Shown: positions 7,172-16,524 of the stretch, piece after piece | How positions within the stretch are numbered: the stretch's first letter is position 1 | How the letters are laid out: the number at the start of each line of letters is the position of its first letter | From: Thermoflexus sp. | Lineage (GTDB): Bacteria; Chloroflexota; Anaerolineae; Thermoflexales; Thermoflexaceae | Direction: 5' to 3' | DNA: 64,000 nucleotides | Assembly: GCF_034432235.1 (NCBI RefSeq) | Contig: NZ_DAOUCJ010000005.1 | Coordinates: 1-64,000 of the forward strand | Position numbers and translations under genes: made by a program | The notes under the pieces: model-generated | Told to the model about the DNA's origin: nothing | The model's database searches: none | What the model saw: the letters and a program-made list of their open reading frames with translations, nothing else

Positions 7172-8239
7172 CTACAGAGGATGAACGCGCACTTCGCCCG
7201 GCTCACCCTCTTCCCCGATCACCTCGAACCGGTCCCCCACGAAATGGCAGGCGACCCAGACGCTGGTGAGCAGATGACCGGTGATGCGGGATGTGGTGAA
7301 ACGGGAGGCGCCCGGCGAGAGAGCCAGCGGGAGGATCAGCTGATCCGCCAGGTGCGGGTCCACCGCGGCGTTCGAGCGGTGGAAGGCCAGCAGCTCCGCC
7401 ACGGCCTCCTCCGCCACTTTCTCCGCCGGCACCCCCTTCTTGCCGTAGGCGGAAGCGCCCGCCCGGATGTGGGCGTATTCCGCGATCAGGAAGATCCCCG
7501 TCCCCGGCCCCGGGCTCTCCACCTGGATCGCCTCCACGTCATCCGGGAGGCCGGCCTCCCGCAACAGCCGGTTCGCCCGCCCCGCCATCCGTTTGGCGAT
7601 CTCCAGCGGCAGATGGGAGACCGCCGCCCATCCCCACAATCGACGAAGCGGCCCCCGCTGATCCAGGACGATCGGTTGCAGGCGGTATAACCCCTCTCCC
7701 TCCAGCGGGCCGTGGACATAGAGCTGGATCTCGCCGCCGCCCACCGGATACCAGCCCCAGCGCTCGAGATGGACTTCGGCATGGAGCCCCATCCGGCTCA
7801 GGCACGGCAGCCACACATCCCGCACATAGTGGAACGGCGGGCTCCAGGGCACATGCGTGCCGCCCCGCAGCGTCACCCGCGATGTCCCGGGCGCATACGC
7901 CAGGGGCAGGAGGATGGCCTGCAGGATCAACGTCACGGAGCCGGCACTCCCTCCCGGACGGGCCGCCCCGACATCCACGACATAGGTGCCCGGGGAAGGG
8001 GGGGACTGAGGGACAAAGGTAAGCGTCGTCGAGCCCAGGGCCGCCCCCTGAACCTGGGCGCGGCAGAGCATGGCAGCCGCTTTCACCGCGCTGAGATGCT
8101 GCGCCTGCAGGCCCGGGTTCGGGCGGCGAGCCCGGATGTTCTCCACCCGCACCGGCCGCCCGGTGAGGGCGGAGAGGGCCAGGGCCGAGCGCAGGATCTG
8201 TCCGCCGCCCTCTCCATAGCTTCCATCGAGCACCACCAT
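7172..8239 (-). CDS. rtcA: RNA 3'-terminal phosphate cyclase
   Basis: A 355-residue RtcA that converts RNA 3'-phosphate to 2',3'-cyclic phosphate with ATP. Motifs: DGSYGEGGGQILRSALALS at the N-terminus, RPNPGLQAQHL, RGGTHVPWSPP and HLADQLILPLAL, in family order. The ATG at 8239 places the family start correctly, but the only GGGAGG lies about 17 nt upstream; a TTG at 8245 is an alternative. No rtcB ligase gene is beside it; instead it heads a run with rnz. Confidence 0.92.
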   Translation of the reverse strand: MVVLDGSYGEGGGQILRSALALSALTGRPVRVENIRARRPNPGLQAQHLSAVKAAAMLCRAQVQGAALGSTTLTFVPQSPPSPGTYVVDVGAARPGGSAGSVTLILQAILLPLAYAPGTSRVTLRGGTHVPWSPPFHYVRDVWLPCLSRMGLHAEVHLERWGWYPVGGGEIQLYVHGPLEGEGLYRLQPIVLDQRGPLRRLWGWAAVSHLPLEIAKRMAGRANRLLREAGLPDDVEAIQVESPGPGTGIFLIAEYAHIRAGASAYGKKGVPAEKVAEEAVAELLAFHRSNAAVDPHLADQLILPLALSPGASRFTTSRITGHLLTSVWVACHFVGDRFEVIGEEGEPGEVRVHPL

Positions 8240-8490
8240 CGACAACGCTGCCGACGACCTCCCACGGAATGCAGACATCCCGCCCATCTGGATTCCACCC
8301 GGGCAGGATACGGTTCCGCCGGGGCGGATCCCCTCCAGTTCCATGGATCCGGAGGCCAGCCGTCCACCGGGAGGACTACACGGAGGCTCCCATCACATCA
8401 TGGAGTATACCATCGGGCGGCTTCGGGTTTCAGAAGCGCCCGTTGAAATCCCTCGAGCGACCAGAGCTTCCCTCTTTCCATCGATGGGCC

Positions 8491-10827
8491 TCATTTGCGG
8501 ATCCTTCCCGATCCTGGCGGCTCCATCCGCCACATCCGGCAGGTGTGGGCGCGAACAGTCTCCCGGCGCCAGAACATCGGCCGTGCCCGCCCCTCATGCC
8601 ATAAAGCGAACTGATCGAAATAATAAGGGGAAGCAGGAGAACCACCCTGACCCCCCGGGAGCACGGCCAGGCAGCGGTCCCAGTCCTGGAGATCGGCCAC
8701 AAACCGCCACGAGGGGAGCGCCCCCAGCGGCCCGCCGAACTGGTTCCCCTGAAAGCCCGCCTGCAGCGGCGTGTCGCCATCGCCGCCCAGCGGGAAGGGC
8801 CCTCGATTGAAGAACGGCGCCAGCACAGGAGCCTGGCCCAGCACGTGCCGGAGGGTCACCCGATGGACCCGCCCCCAGGTCCATCGAGCGGGGTTCTTCC
8901 CCAGACGCCCCCGCAACCACCGAACCGCTTCCCGGAACGCCTCCGATACCCAGGCCACAGCGGGGCGCTCCCCCAGCCAGAAGGGATCCCCGCGTCGGAG
9001 GATCTCCCGGAGCGCATGAGGAGCGGTGCGATAGAAGGACTGACCGGGCAGAAAGGCGTTGAGCGGTTCCCCCAGATATCGGCGCCACGTCGACCCGAGC
9101 CGGGGCTTCAGGAGCTGGCGCAACAGCATCCACTCCACCGCGGCCACGATCGTCGGCGCCACCCCCCCGGGATCCATCCGCCCATCCCATGCCCGGACCT
9201 GCGCCAGCAGCCACGCCTCCTCCTCGTCCGCCGGTTCCACCTGCGCCAGCCACGGCTTCCACTCCCGCGCGGCCAGCGAAACCACATCCGCCTGGATCGT
9301 CAGACAATCGGCAGCGGTCAGGCGGGGCGTGGATTCCAGCCGCTCGCGGATCCGCCGCGCCCGATGATCCGGCATCCACTCCGCGCTGATGAAATACGGA
9401 TAGCGGGATCCGACGATGCGATGGTTGGCGGTCACCAGCATCCCCTCCGGCGGATCGAAAACCGAGGGCAACGCCTCAAAGGGGATCTCCCCGATCCAGT
9501 CGTATTCCCCGCTCCAGCCCGGGACGGGAACCAGGCCATGGCCGCGGCGCCGGATGGGGATCCGGCCGGCCATCTGATAGCCGATGTGACCCTCCCGATC
9601 GGCATAGACGAAATTGAGCACCGGCCCCGGCCAGTATCGCAGCGCTTCCCGGAAGGATTCCCAGTCATGCGCCCGGTTCAGCCGGAGGATGGCTTCCAGC
9701 CACGTCTCCGCCTGAGCCCCGGCCCAGGCCAGGGCCAGGCCGAGCTGGGGCCATGGGATCCCCCCCGGCTCATATTCGGGGAGCCCATCGGTCAGCACCG
9801 GGCCGTGACGGGTGACCCGCACGCAGAACCGCTCCGGCGCGCGCTTCCCCCGGACCCGGATCTCGATCTCCCGGACCTCCACCCGGGCCCATCCGTCCGG
9901 CGTCTCGTAGCGCAGCGGATCCTCCGGATCGAAGCGCTCGATGAACCAGTCCTGGGTGTCGGCGATGACGGCGGTCGCTCCCCACGCGATGGCATGGTTG
10001 TGCCCCAGCACCACCCCGGGCAGGCCGGGCGCCGTCACCCCGGCGACCGCGAACCCTTCCGGCTCGCAGACGAGATGCTGCTCATACCAGATGCTGGGCA
10101 GGGAAAGGGGAAGATGGGGATCGTTGGCGAGGATCGGAAACCCGGTGGCCGTTCGGGACCCTGCCACCACCCAGTTGTTGCTGCCGATCCCCTCGCGGGG
10201 GCCGAGCCAGCGGGCCAGGGCCGCATACATCCCGAGCAGCCGTTCCGCCATGGGTTCGATGCCCATGGTTTCGGGGAAGAGGGCGGTCTCGCCGAAGATC
10301 GCTTCCGGCTCCAGATCCGCCGCCCGCTCCCCCAGGGCCCGGGCCATGGCCACCCGGCACAGCTCGCTGTCCCAGTTCCAGGAGAGGGACCAGGCGATCA
10401 TCAGCCCCCAGGCCGCGCTGTGCTCCGGAGCCCACGGGAAATCCGGAAGCGGGATCAGCCGGTCCTCGGGTCCGGCAGGGCCACCGCGGAAGGCCGCCGT
10501 AACCCCCGCCGCATACGCCTCGAGGAGTCTTCGCGGATCCGCCGGAAGCCGCTGCAGCCCGGCCCGCGCGTGCTCCGCCCATCCGATCCCCCGGGCGAAG
10601 CGGTCCATCTCCAGCCCCATGGGGCCGAAGACCTCGCTCAGGCGGCCCAGCGCGACCAGGCGGTTGAACCGCATCTGCCACCCTCGATCGCGCCCGTGGA
10701 CAAAGCCCTGCGCGAAGAAGAGATCGAGCAGCGTGCGCGCCTCGATATGGGGGATCCCCCATTCATCGAACCGGATCTCCACCGGAGCCTGAAGCCCATC
10801 CAGGCGGAAGAGACGGGAACGAGCCAT
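8491..10827 (-). CDS. Penicillin acylase family protein (S45, Ntn hydrolase)
   Basis: A 778-residue S45 amidase. Proteins of this family cleave themselves, and the new N-terminal Ser of the beta chain is the nucleophile; here it should be Ser216 in GIGSNNWVVAG. Other family segments are IPHIEARTLLDLFFAQGFVHGRDRGWQM cut into short runs at 25-52, GLPGVVLGHNHAIAWG and GGDGDTPLQAG near the end. Unlike classic penicillin G acylase there is no signal peptide, so the enzyme is probably cytoplasmic. Substrate unknown (acyl amides or N-acyl lactones are possible). ATG 10827 follows AGGAGG with 6-nt spacing. Confidence 0.9.
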   Translation of the reverse strand: MARSRLFRLDGLQAPVEIRFDEWGIPHIEARTLLDLFFAQGFVHGRDRGWQMRFNRLVALGRLSEVFGPMGLEMDRFARGIGWAEHARAGLQRLPADPRRLLEAYAAGVTAAFRGGPAGPEDRLIPLPDFPWAPEHSAAWGLMIAWSLSWNWDSELCRVAMARALGERAADLEPEAIFGETALFPETMGIEPMAERLLGMYAALARWLGPREGIGSNNWVVAGSRTATGFPILANDPHLPLSLPSIWYEQHLVCEPEGFAVAGVTAPGLPGVVLGHNHAIAWGATAVIADTQDWFIERFDPEDPLRYETPDGWARVEVREIEIRVRGKRAPERFCVRVTRHGPVLTDGLPEYEPGGIPWPQLGLALAWAGAQAETWLEAILRLNRAHDWESFREALRYWPGPVLNFVYADREGHIGYQMAGRIPIRRRGHGLVPVPGWSGEYDWIGEIPFEALPSVFDPPEGMLVTANHRIVGSRYPYFISAEWMPDHRARRIRERLESTPRLTAADCLTIQADVVSLAAREWKPWLAQVEPADEEEAWLLAQVRAWDGRMDPGGVAPTIVAAVEWMLLRQLLKPRLGSTWRRYLGEPLNAFLPGQSFYRTAPHALREILRRGDPFWLGERPAVAWVSEAFREAVRWLRGRLGKNPARWTWGRVHRVTLRHVLGQAPVLAPFFNRGPFPLGGDGDTPLQAGFQGNQFGGPLGALPSWRFVADLQDWDRCLAVLPGGQGGSPASPYYFDQFALWHEGRARPMFWRRETVRAHTCRMWRMEPPGSGRIRK

Positions 10828-11025
10828 CGCGGCCTCCTGCGGGCGAGAAGAGGGGATTCCATCTTTCCCCAGCGATCCTCTTCCATTATTGAAGCATCCA
10901 TACCCTGCTGCAAACGCGCGCCGTGGATCCGGGCGAGACGGATATCGGGAGGCTTTTCGGATCAACGCCTCACCCGACCCTCGAACCCCCGATCCCCATC
11001 TTTCCAGGCTTCCGAATCCTCAGGT

Positions 11026-11031
11026 TATAAT
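11026..11031 (+). promoter_or_regulatory. -10 box upstream of the propionyl-CoA carboxylase cluster
   Basis: A perfect TATAAT at 11026-11031, 56 nt before pccB. The best -35 candidate, TTTCCA at 11001-11006, is 19 nt away, so the promoter may need an activator. It lies inside the 260-bp gap between the divergent acylase gene and pccB. Confidence 0.5.
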
Positions 11032-11086
11032 GAAAAACGCGTCCTTATGCATTGGGTGGCCCTTATTCCACACCCGGAGCGGACTT

Positions 11087-12646
11087 ATGCGAATCGAGAT
11101 TATGGAAGACCGGCTGGAGCAGTTGCGGCGTTTGCGGGCGGAAGCTCAGCGGGGCGGAGGGCCGGAGCGGATCGCCCAGCAGCACGCCAAAGGCAAGCTC
11201 ACGGCCCGTGAGCGCCTGGAGCTTCTGCTGGACAAGGGATCCTTCCGCGAGGTGGATCCCTTCGTCACCACCCGGGTCACCGACTTCGGGCTGGCGGAGC
11301 GCCGCTACCTGGGGGATGGGGTGGTGACCGGGTGGGGCACCATCGACGGGCGCCTGGTTTACGTCTACGCCCAGGACTTCACGGTCCTGGGAGGGAGCCT
11401 GGGGGAGGGCCATGCCCGGAAGATCGTGAAGATCATGGACATGGCGATGAAGAACGGGGCGCCCATCATCGGCCTCAACGACTCCGGCGGCGCCCGGATC
11501 CAGGAGGGGGTCCTCTCCCTCGGGGGCTACGCCGACATCTTCCTGCGCAACGTTATGCTCTCCGGCGTGGTGCCGCAGATCAGCGCCATCCTGGGGCCGT
11601 GCGCCGGGGGGGCTGTCTACTCCCCTGCCCTCACGGATTTCATTTTTATGGTCCGCGGGACCAGCTATATGTTCATCACAGGCCCTGATGTGGTGAAGGC
11701 CGTCACCCACGAGGAAGTCACCTTCGAGCAGCTGGGCGGAGCGGACGTCCATACGACCATCAGCGGCGTGGCCCACTTCGCCGCCGATACCGAGGCGGAC
11801 CTCTTTTATATGATCCGCAAGCTCCTTTCGTATCTCCCCTCGAACAACATGGAGGACCCTCCGTATGTGCCCAACAGCGATGACCCCCTGCGCACCGAGG
11901 AGCGCCTCAACACCCTCATCCCCGATGATCCCACCCGACCCTACGACATTAAGGAAGTGATCCGGCTGATCGTGGACAACGGGGAGTTCTTCGAGGTCCA
12001 GCCGGATTATGCCCCTAACATCGTCATCGGCTTCGCCCGGCTGGGCGGGCACAGCGTGGGGATCGTGGCCAACCAGCCGGCGGTGCTGGCGGGGGTGCTG
12101 GACATTAAAGCCAGCGAGAAGGCGGCCCGCTTCGTTCGCTTCTGTGACGCCTTCAACATCCCGATCATCACCTTTGAAGACGTTCCCGGCTTTATGCCGG
12201 GGGTCGCTCAGGAGCACGGCGGCATCATCAAAGCCGGGGCCAAACTCCTTTACGCCTACGCCGAGGCCACCGTCCCCAAGATCACGGTGATCACCCGCAA
12301 GGCTTACGGCGGCGCCTACTGCGTGATGAACTCCCGGCATCTGCGGGCGGACCTGGTGCTGGCCTGGCCCACGGCCGAGCTGGCGGTGATGGGGCCGGAG
12401 GGCGCGGTCAACATCATCTTCCGGCGGGAGATCGCCGAGGCCGCGGACCCCGAGGCCCGGCGGGCCGAGCTGGTGACGGAGTATCGGGCCCGTTTCGCCA
12501 ACCCCTACGTGGCTGCCTCTTACGGCTTCGTGGACGACGTCATCGAGCCGAAGGAGACCCGCCCCCGCCTGATCAACGCCCTGGAGATGCTCCAGAACAA
12601 GCGGGACCAGAACCCGCCCAAGAAGCACGGGAACATCCCGCTATGA
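11087..12646 (+). CDS. pccB: Acyl-CoA (propionyl-CoA) carboxylase, carboxyltransferase beta subunit
   Basis: A 519-residue biotin-dependent carboxyltransferase that moves CO2 from carboxybiotin to propionyl-CoA (or methylmalonyl-CoA decarboxylase alpha type). Hallmarks: QQHAKGKLTARERLELLLD, GGSLGEGHARKIVKIMDMA in pieces, GPCAGGAVYSPALTDFIF, and the second-half oxyanion region KAYGGAYCVMNS...AWPTAELAVMGPEGA. Full family length. ATG at 11087 is preceded by CCCGGAGCGGACTT. Followed at 31 bp by the biotin carboxylase; the neighbours (BCCP, methylmalonyl-CoA mutase) point to propionyl-CoA as the substrate. Confidence 0.92.
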   Translation: MRIEIMEDRLEQLRRLRAEAQRGGGPERIAQQHAKGKLTARERLELLLDKGSFREVDPFVTTRVTDFGLAERRYLGDGVVTGWGTIDGRLVYVYAQDFTVLGGSLGEGHARKIVKIMDMAMKNGAPIIGLNDSGGARIQEGVLSLGGYADIFLRNVMLSGVVPQISAILGPCAGGAVYSPALTDFIFMVRGTSYMFITGPDVVKAVTHEEVTFEQLGGADVHTTISGVAHFAADTEADLFYMIRKLLSYLPSNNMEDPPYVPNSDDPLRTEERLNTLIPDDPTRPYDIKEVIRLIVDNGEFFEVQPDYAPNIVIGFARLGGHSVGIVANQPAVLAGVLDIKASEKAARFVRFCDAFNIPIITFEDVPGFMPGVAQEHGGIIKAGAKLLYAYAEATVPKITVITRKAYGGAYCVMNSRHLRADLVLAWPTAELAVMGPEGAVNIIFRREIAEAADPEARRAELVTEYRARFANPYVAASYGFVDDVIEPKETRPRLINALEMLQNKRDQNPPKKHGNIPL

Positions 12647-12677
12647 TCCCCCGGCGCTTCCCATAAGGAGTCCGACC

Positions 12678-14180
12678 ATGTTCCGCAAAGTCCTGATCGC
12701 CAACCGGGGCGAGATCGCCGTGCGGATCATCCGGGCCTGCCGCGAGCTGGGCATCCGCACTGTGGCCGTGTTCTCCGAAGTGGACCGGAACGCCCTGCAC
12801 GTGCGGTATGCCGATGAAGCCTACTGCATCGGGCCGGCCCCGGCCCGCGAAAGCTACCTGCGCATCGATAAGATCATCGACGTCGCCCGCCAGGCGGGCG
12901 CCGACGCCATCCATCCGGGCTACGGGTTCCTGGCGGAACGGCCGGATTTCGCCGAGGCCTGCGAGGAAGCCGGCATCGTCTTCATCGGCCCACCTCCCCG
13001 GGCCATCGGGGCCATGGGCGACAAGGCCACCGCCCGCAAAATGGCCAAAGCCCTGGGGATCCCTATTGTCCCCGGCACCGACGGCGGGCTCTCGGATGAA
13101 GACCTGATGGAGGCCGCCCGGCGCATTGGCTTCCCCATTCTGATCAAGGCCTCCGCCGGCGGCGGCGGCAAGGGCATGCGGATCGTCCGCTCCCTGGAGG
13201 AGATGCCGGACGCCCTGGCGGCGGCCCGCCGCGAGGCCATGGCGGCCTTCGGGGACGACGACGTTTACCTGGAGAAGCTGGTCGAGGGCGCCCGCCACGT
13301 GGAGATCCAGATCCTGGCCGATCAGCATGGCAACGTCATCCATCTGGGGGAACGGGAGTGCTCCATCCAGCGCCGCCACCAGAAGCTCATCGAGGAATCC
13401 CCTTCCCCCATCGTCGACGAGGACATGCGCCAGCGTATGGGGGAGGTGGCCGTGCGCATCGCCCAGGCCATCGGCTACGTGAACGCGGGCACGGTGGAGT
13501 TCCTGGTGGACAAGGATCGCAATTTCTACTTCATCGAGATGAACACCCGCCTCCAGGTGGAGCATCCGGTGACCGAGATGGTGACCGGGGTGGACATCGT
13601 CAAGGAGCAGATCCGCATCGCCCGGGGACGGAAGCTGCGCTATCGACAGGAAGACATCCATCAGTCCGGCTGGGCCATCGAGTGCCGCATCACCGCCGAG
13701 GATCCCTTCAACCACTTCATGCCGTCCACGGGCCGCATCGTCACCCTGGCCGAGCCCACCGGGCCCGGGGTGCGGGTGGACAGCGGGGTCTACGAAGGGT
13801 GCGAGATCACGCCGTATTATGACTCTCTCATCGCCAAGGTGATCACCTGGGGGGAAACCCGGGGCGAGGCCATCCTGCGGATGCGGCGGGCCCTGGAGGA
13901 GTTCCGCATCATCGGCATCCAGACCGTCATCCCCTTCCACCAGGCGATCCTGAACAGCACCCGCTTCCTGGCCGGCCACTTCGACACCAAGTTCGTGGAA
14001 GAGCGCTTCGCCATGGACGAGGAGACGCCGCCCGAGCTGGAGGAGGTGGCGGCCATCATCGCCACCCTGGTCGCCCATCGCCGGGGCCAGGCGGCGGCCC
14101 ACGTGGCCCGACGGGCCGGGCGGGCGATCAACGCATGGAAATGGGCCGGGCGCTGGGAGCAGCTTCAGAGGAGCGGATGA
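12678..14180 (+). CDS. Biotin carboxylase subunit of propionyl-CoA carboxylase
   Basis: A 500-residue ATP-grasp enzyme that carboxylates biotin on the BCCP encoded next. Seen: KVLIANRGEIAVRIIRACRE at the start, HPGYGFLAERPDFA, the glycine-rich ATP loop KASAGGGGKGM, and EMNTRLQVEHPVTEMVTG. The length equals free-standing AccC-type subunits plus a short C-terminal tail; no biotinyl domain is fused. ATG at 12678 follows AAGGAG. BCCP begins 3 bp after its stop. Confidence 0.94.
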   Translation: MFRKVLIANRGEIAVRIIRACRELGIRTVAVFSEVDRNALHVRYADEAYCIGPAPARESYLRIDKIIDVARQAGADAIHPGYGFLAERPDFAEACEEAGIVFIGPPPRAIGAMGDKATARKMAKALGIPIVPGTDGGLSDEDLMEAARRIGFPILIKASAGGGGKGMRIVRSLEEMPDALAAARREAMAAFGDDDVYLEKLVEGARHVEIQILADQHGNVIHLGERECSIQRRHQKLIEESPSPIVDEDMRQRMGEVAVRIAQAIGYVNAGTVEFLVDKDRNFYFIEMNTRLQVEHPVTEMVTGVDIVKEQIRIARGRKLRYRQEDIHQSGWAIECRITAEDPFNHFMPSTGRIVTLAEPTGPGVRVDSGVYEGCEITPYYDSLIAKVITWGETRGEAILRMRRALEEFRIIGIQTVIPFHQAILNSTRFLAGHFDTKFVEERFAMDEETPPELEEVAAIIATLVAHRRGQAAAHVARRAGRAINAWKWAGRWEQLQRSG

Positions 14181-14183
14181 GCC

Positions 14184-14681
14184 ATGAAATACGTCGCCAC
14201 CCTCAACGATAAAACGTTCACCATCGAAATCAATCACGAGAATCGGATCCTGTTCGAGGGCGTCGAGCGGGCCGTGGATTTCCGCTTGATCGACCAGCAG
14301 CATGTCTACTCCCTGCTTCTGGATAACGCCTCTTACGAGGCCCTCGTGGAGGAACGGGAAGGAGAATACTGGGTCTTCCTCCGCGGCTACCTCTTCGCCG
14401 TACGCGTGGAGGATGAGCGGGAGCGGCGGCTGCGGGAGGCTTCGGGGGAGCGCCACGGGCCAGCCGGGGAGGTCGCCGTCAAGGCCCCCATGCCCGGCCT
14501 CATCGTCGCTGTGCCCGTTCAGGAAGGCCAGCCCGTCCGCAAGGGAGAGAAACTGGTCCTCCTGGAATCCATGAAAATGCAGAACGAGATCCGGGCTCCC
14601 CGCGATGGCACCGTGAAGTCCATCCGGGTGAAGCCCGGCCAGAGCGTGGAGCAGAACCAGATCCTGGTGATCCTGAGCTAA
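14184..14681 (+). CDS. Biotin carboxyl carrier protein of the propionyl-CoA carboxylase
   Basis: A 165-residue protein. The C-terminal biotinyl domain (about 95-165) has the biotinylation motif ESMKM with its acceptor lysine and the lipoyl/biotinyl fold sequence APMPGLIVAVPVQEGQPV. The N-terminal part (1-90) is a beta-rich domain of the type that joins carrier to carboxylase in gamma subunits of archaeal and actinobacterial enzymes. Starts 3 bp after the biotin carboxylase with GAGGAGCGGATGAGCC before ATG; part of one operon with pccB and the mutase. Confidence 0.92.
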   Translation: MKYVATLNDKTFTIEINHENRILFEGVERAVDFRLIDQQHVYSLLLDNASYEALVEEREGEYWVFLRGYLFAVRVEDERERRLREASGERHGPAGEVAVKAPMPGLIVAVPVQEGQPVRKGEKLVLLESMKMQNEIRAPRDGTVKSIRVKPGQSVEQNQILVILS

Positions 14682-14740
14682 CGCCCCATCCGCTGCAGAC
14701 ACTCCGTCTTGAATCCGCAAGGGAAGGAAGGGAGGCCTCG

Positions 14741-16414
14741 ATGGCGATCGGGACCTCGATCCCGGTGCAGGAGATCCGGGAAGCGCAGCAACGATGGCAG
14801 GAGGCCATTCGGGAGGCCCCTCAGCGTCGCCCCCGCTTCGAGACCCCTTCGGGCATCCCCCTGGAGCCCCTTTACACCCCCGCGGATGTCGAGGTCGACT
14901 ACCTGCAGGATCTGGGCTTCCCGGGGGAGTTTCCCTTCACCCGCGGGATCTACCGGACCATGTATCGGGGCCGCCTGTGGACCATGCGACAATACGCCGG
15001 CTACGCTACCGCCGAGGAGTCCAACCGACGCTATCGCTACCTGCTGGCCCAGGGCCAGACCGGCCTCTCCGTCGCCTTCGATCTCCCCACCCAGCTGGGC
15101 TATGACGCCGATCACCCGCTGGCCCACGGGGAGGTCGGCCGGGTTGGGGTGAGCATTTGCTCCCTCGACGATATGCGGCGCCTCCTGGAGGGCATCCCCC
15201 TGGATCGGGTGAGCCTCTCGATGACCATCAACGCCCCCGCGGCCATCCTCCTGGCCATGGTCCTCGCCCTGGCCCGGGAACAGGGGGTGGACTGGAAACG
15301 GCTGCGAGGCACCGTTCAAAACGACATCCTCAAGGAATACGTGGCCCGTGGCCTTTACATCTTCCCGCCGGAGCCCTCCATGCGGCTCACCGTGGATGTC
15401 ATGGCCTTCTGTCATCGCCACGTGCCCGGCTGGAACCCCATCAGCATCAGCGGCTATCACATCCGGGAGGCAGGGGCCACCGCGGTGCAGGAGGTGGCCT
15501 TCACCTTCGCCCACGCCCTGGAGTATGTCCGGGCGGCCGCCCGGGCCGGCCTCTCCATCGACGACATCGGGCCCCAGCTCTCCTTCTTTTTCAACGCCCA
15601 CAACCATTTCCTGGAGGAAGTGGCCAAGTTCCGCGCCGCCCGCCGCCTCTGGGCCCGGCTGGCTCGGGATCGCCTCAGGGCCACCCGCCCCGAGGCCATG
15701 ATGCTCCGCTTTCACGTCCAGACCGGCGGCAGCACCCTCACCGCCCAGCAGCCGGAGAACAACATCATCCGGGTCACCCTCCAGGCCCTGGCCGCCATCC
15801 TGGGCGGCTGCCAGTCCCTCCACACCAACGCCATGGATGAAGCCCTCTGGCTGCCCACCGAGAAATCCGCACGGATCGCCCTGCGCACCCAGCAGATCCT
15901 GGCCTATGAATCCGGCGTGGCCGACACCATCGATCCCCTGGCGGGCAGCTACGTCATCGAATACCTGACGACCGAGATCGAGAAGCGGGCCTTGGAGGAA
16001 ATCGACCACATCGAGGCCATGGGCGGGGCGCTGCGGGCCATCGAGTCCGGATATATCCAGCGGGCCATCGCCGAATCCGCCTACCGGACCCAGCAGGCCA
16101 TCGAGTCGGGCGAGCAGATCATCGTCGGGGTGAACGCTTTCCAGGTGGAGGAAGAACCCTCCGATCTGGAACGGTTGAAAGTGGACCCCACCATCGAGGA
16201 AGCCCAGAAGGCGCGGCTGCAGGAGCTGCGGGCCCGACGGGATGCCGAGCGGGCCTCGGCCCTTCTGAGCCGCATCGAAGCGGCGGCCCGCCAGCCCGAC
16301 GAGCCCCTCATGCCGCTGTTCGTGGAGGCGGTGGCCGCGGGCGTCACCCTGGGGGAGATCTGCGGGATCCTGCGCCAGGTGTGGGGGGAATACCGTCCGC
16401 CCGAGGTCCTATAA
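14741..16414 (+). CDS. Methylmalonyl-CoA mutase, large (catalytic) subunit
   Basis: A 557-residue TIM-barrel subunit of the split archaeal-type mutase, interconverting (R)-methylmalonyl-CoA and succinyl-CoA with adenosylcobalamin. Motifs: RGIYRTMYRGRLWTMRQYAG in part, LSVAFDLPTQLGYD, GTVQNDILKEYVARG, SISGYHIREAGATAVQE, RFHVQTGGSTLTAQQPENN. The cobalamin-binding domain (DxHxxG) is absent, as expected for this split form, but no small subunit or epimerase gene follows in the window. ATG 14741 is preceded by GGGAGGCCTCG. The cobalamin importer genes lie 2 kb downstream. Confidence 0.93.
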   Translation: MAIGTSIPVQEIREAQQRWQEAIREAPQRRPRFETPSGIPLEPLYTPADVEVDYLQDLGFPGEFPFTRGIYRTMYRGRLWTMRQYAGYATAEESNRRYRYLLAQGQTGLSVAFDLPTQLGYDADHPLAHGEVGRVGVSICSLDDMRRLLEGIPLDRVSLSMTINAPAAILLAMVLALAREQGVDWKRLRGTVQNDILKEYVARGLYIFPPEPSMRLTVDVMAFCHRHVPGWNPISISGYHIREAGATAVQEVAFTFAHALEYVRAAARAGLSIDDIGPQLSFFFNAHNHFLEEVAKFRAARRLWARLARDRLRATRPEAMMLRFHVQTGGSTLTAQQPENNIIRVTLQALAAILGGCQSLHTNAMDEALWLPTEKSARIALRTQQILAYESGVADTIDPLAGSYVIEYLTTEIEKRALEEIDHIEAMGGALRAIESGYIQRAIAESAYRTQQAIESGEQIIVGVNAFQVEEEPSDLERLKVDPTIEEAQKARLQELRARRDAERASALLSRIEAAARQPDEPLMPLFVEAVAAGVTLGEICGILRQVWGEYRPPEVL

Positions 16415-16429
16415 GGCAAAAGATTTCGG

Positions 16430-16513
16430 AGTGCGGCACCTTGGCGCCGCTCTCCTCAGTGCGGCACCCCGGCGCCCCTCCCCGAACCAAGGGCGGTGCC
16501 CAGGCACCGCACT
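16430..16513. repeat. Cluster of short GC-rich repeats
   Basis: Two direct copies of AGTGCGGCACCNNGGCGCC (16430-16448 and 16458-16476) and one inverted copy (GGCGGTGCCCAGGCACCGCACT, 16492-16513). It fills the gap between the mutase and the DUF1801 gene, next to a truncated ATPase gene. No coding potential. Confidence 0.6.
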
Positions 16514-16524
16514 CCAAGAAAGCC

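Noticed and set aside
12573..14720. 715-residue minus-strand open frame opposite the biotin carboxylase and BCCP
   Set aside because: Antisense shadow of well-identified genes in GC-rich DNA; His/Gly/Asp-rich composition.
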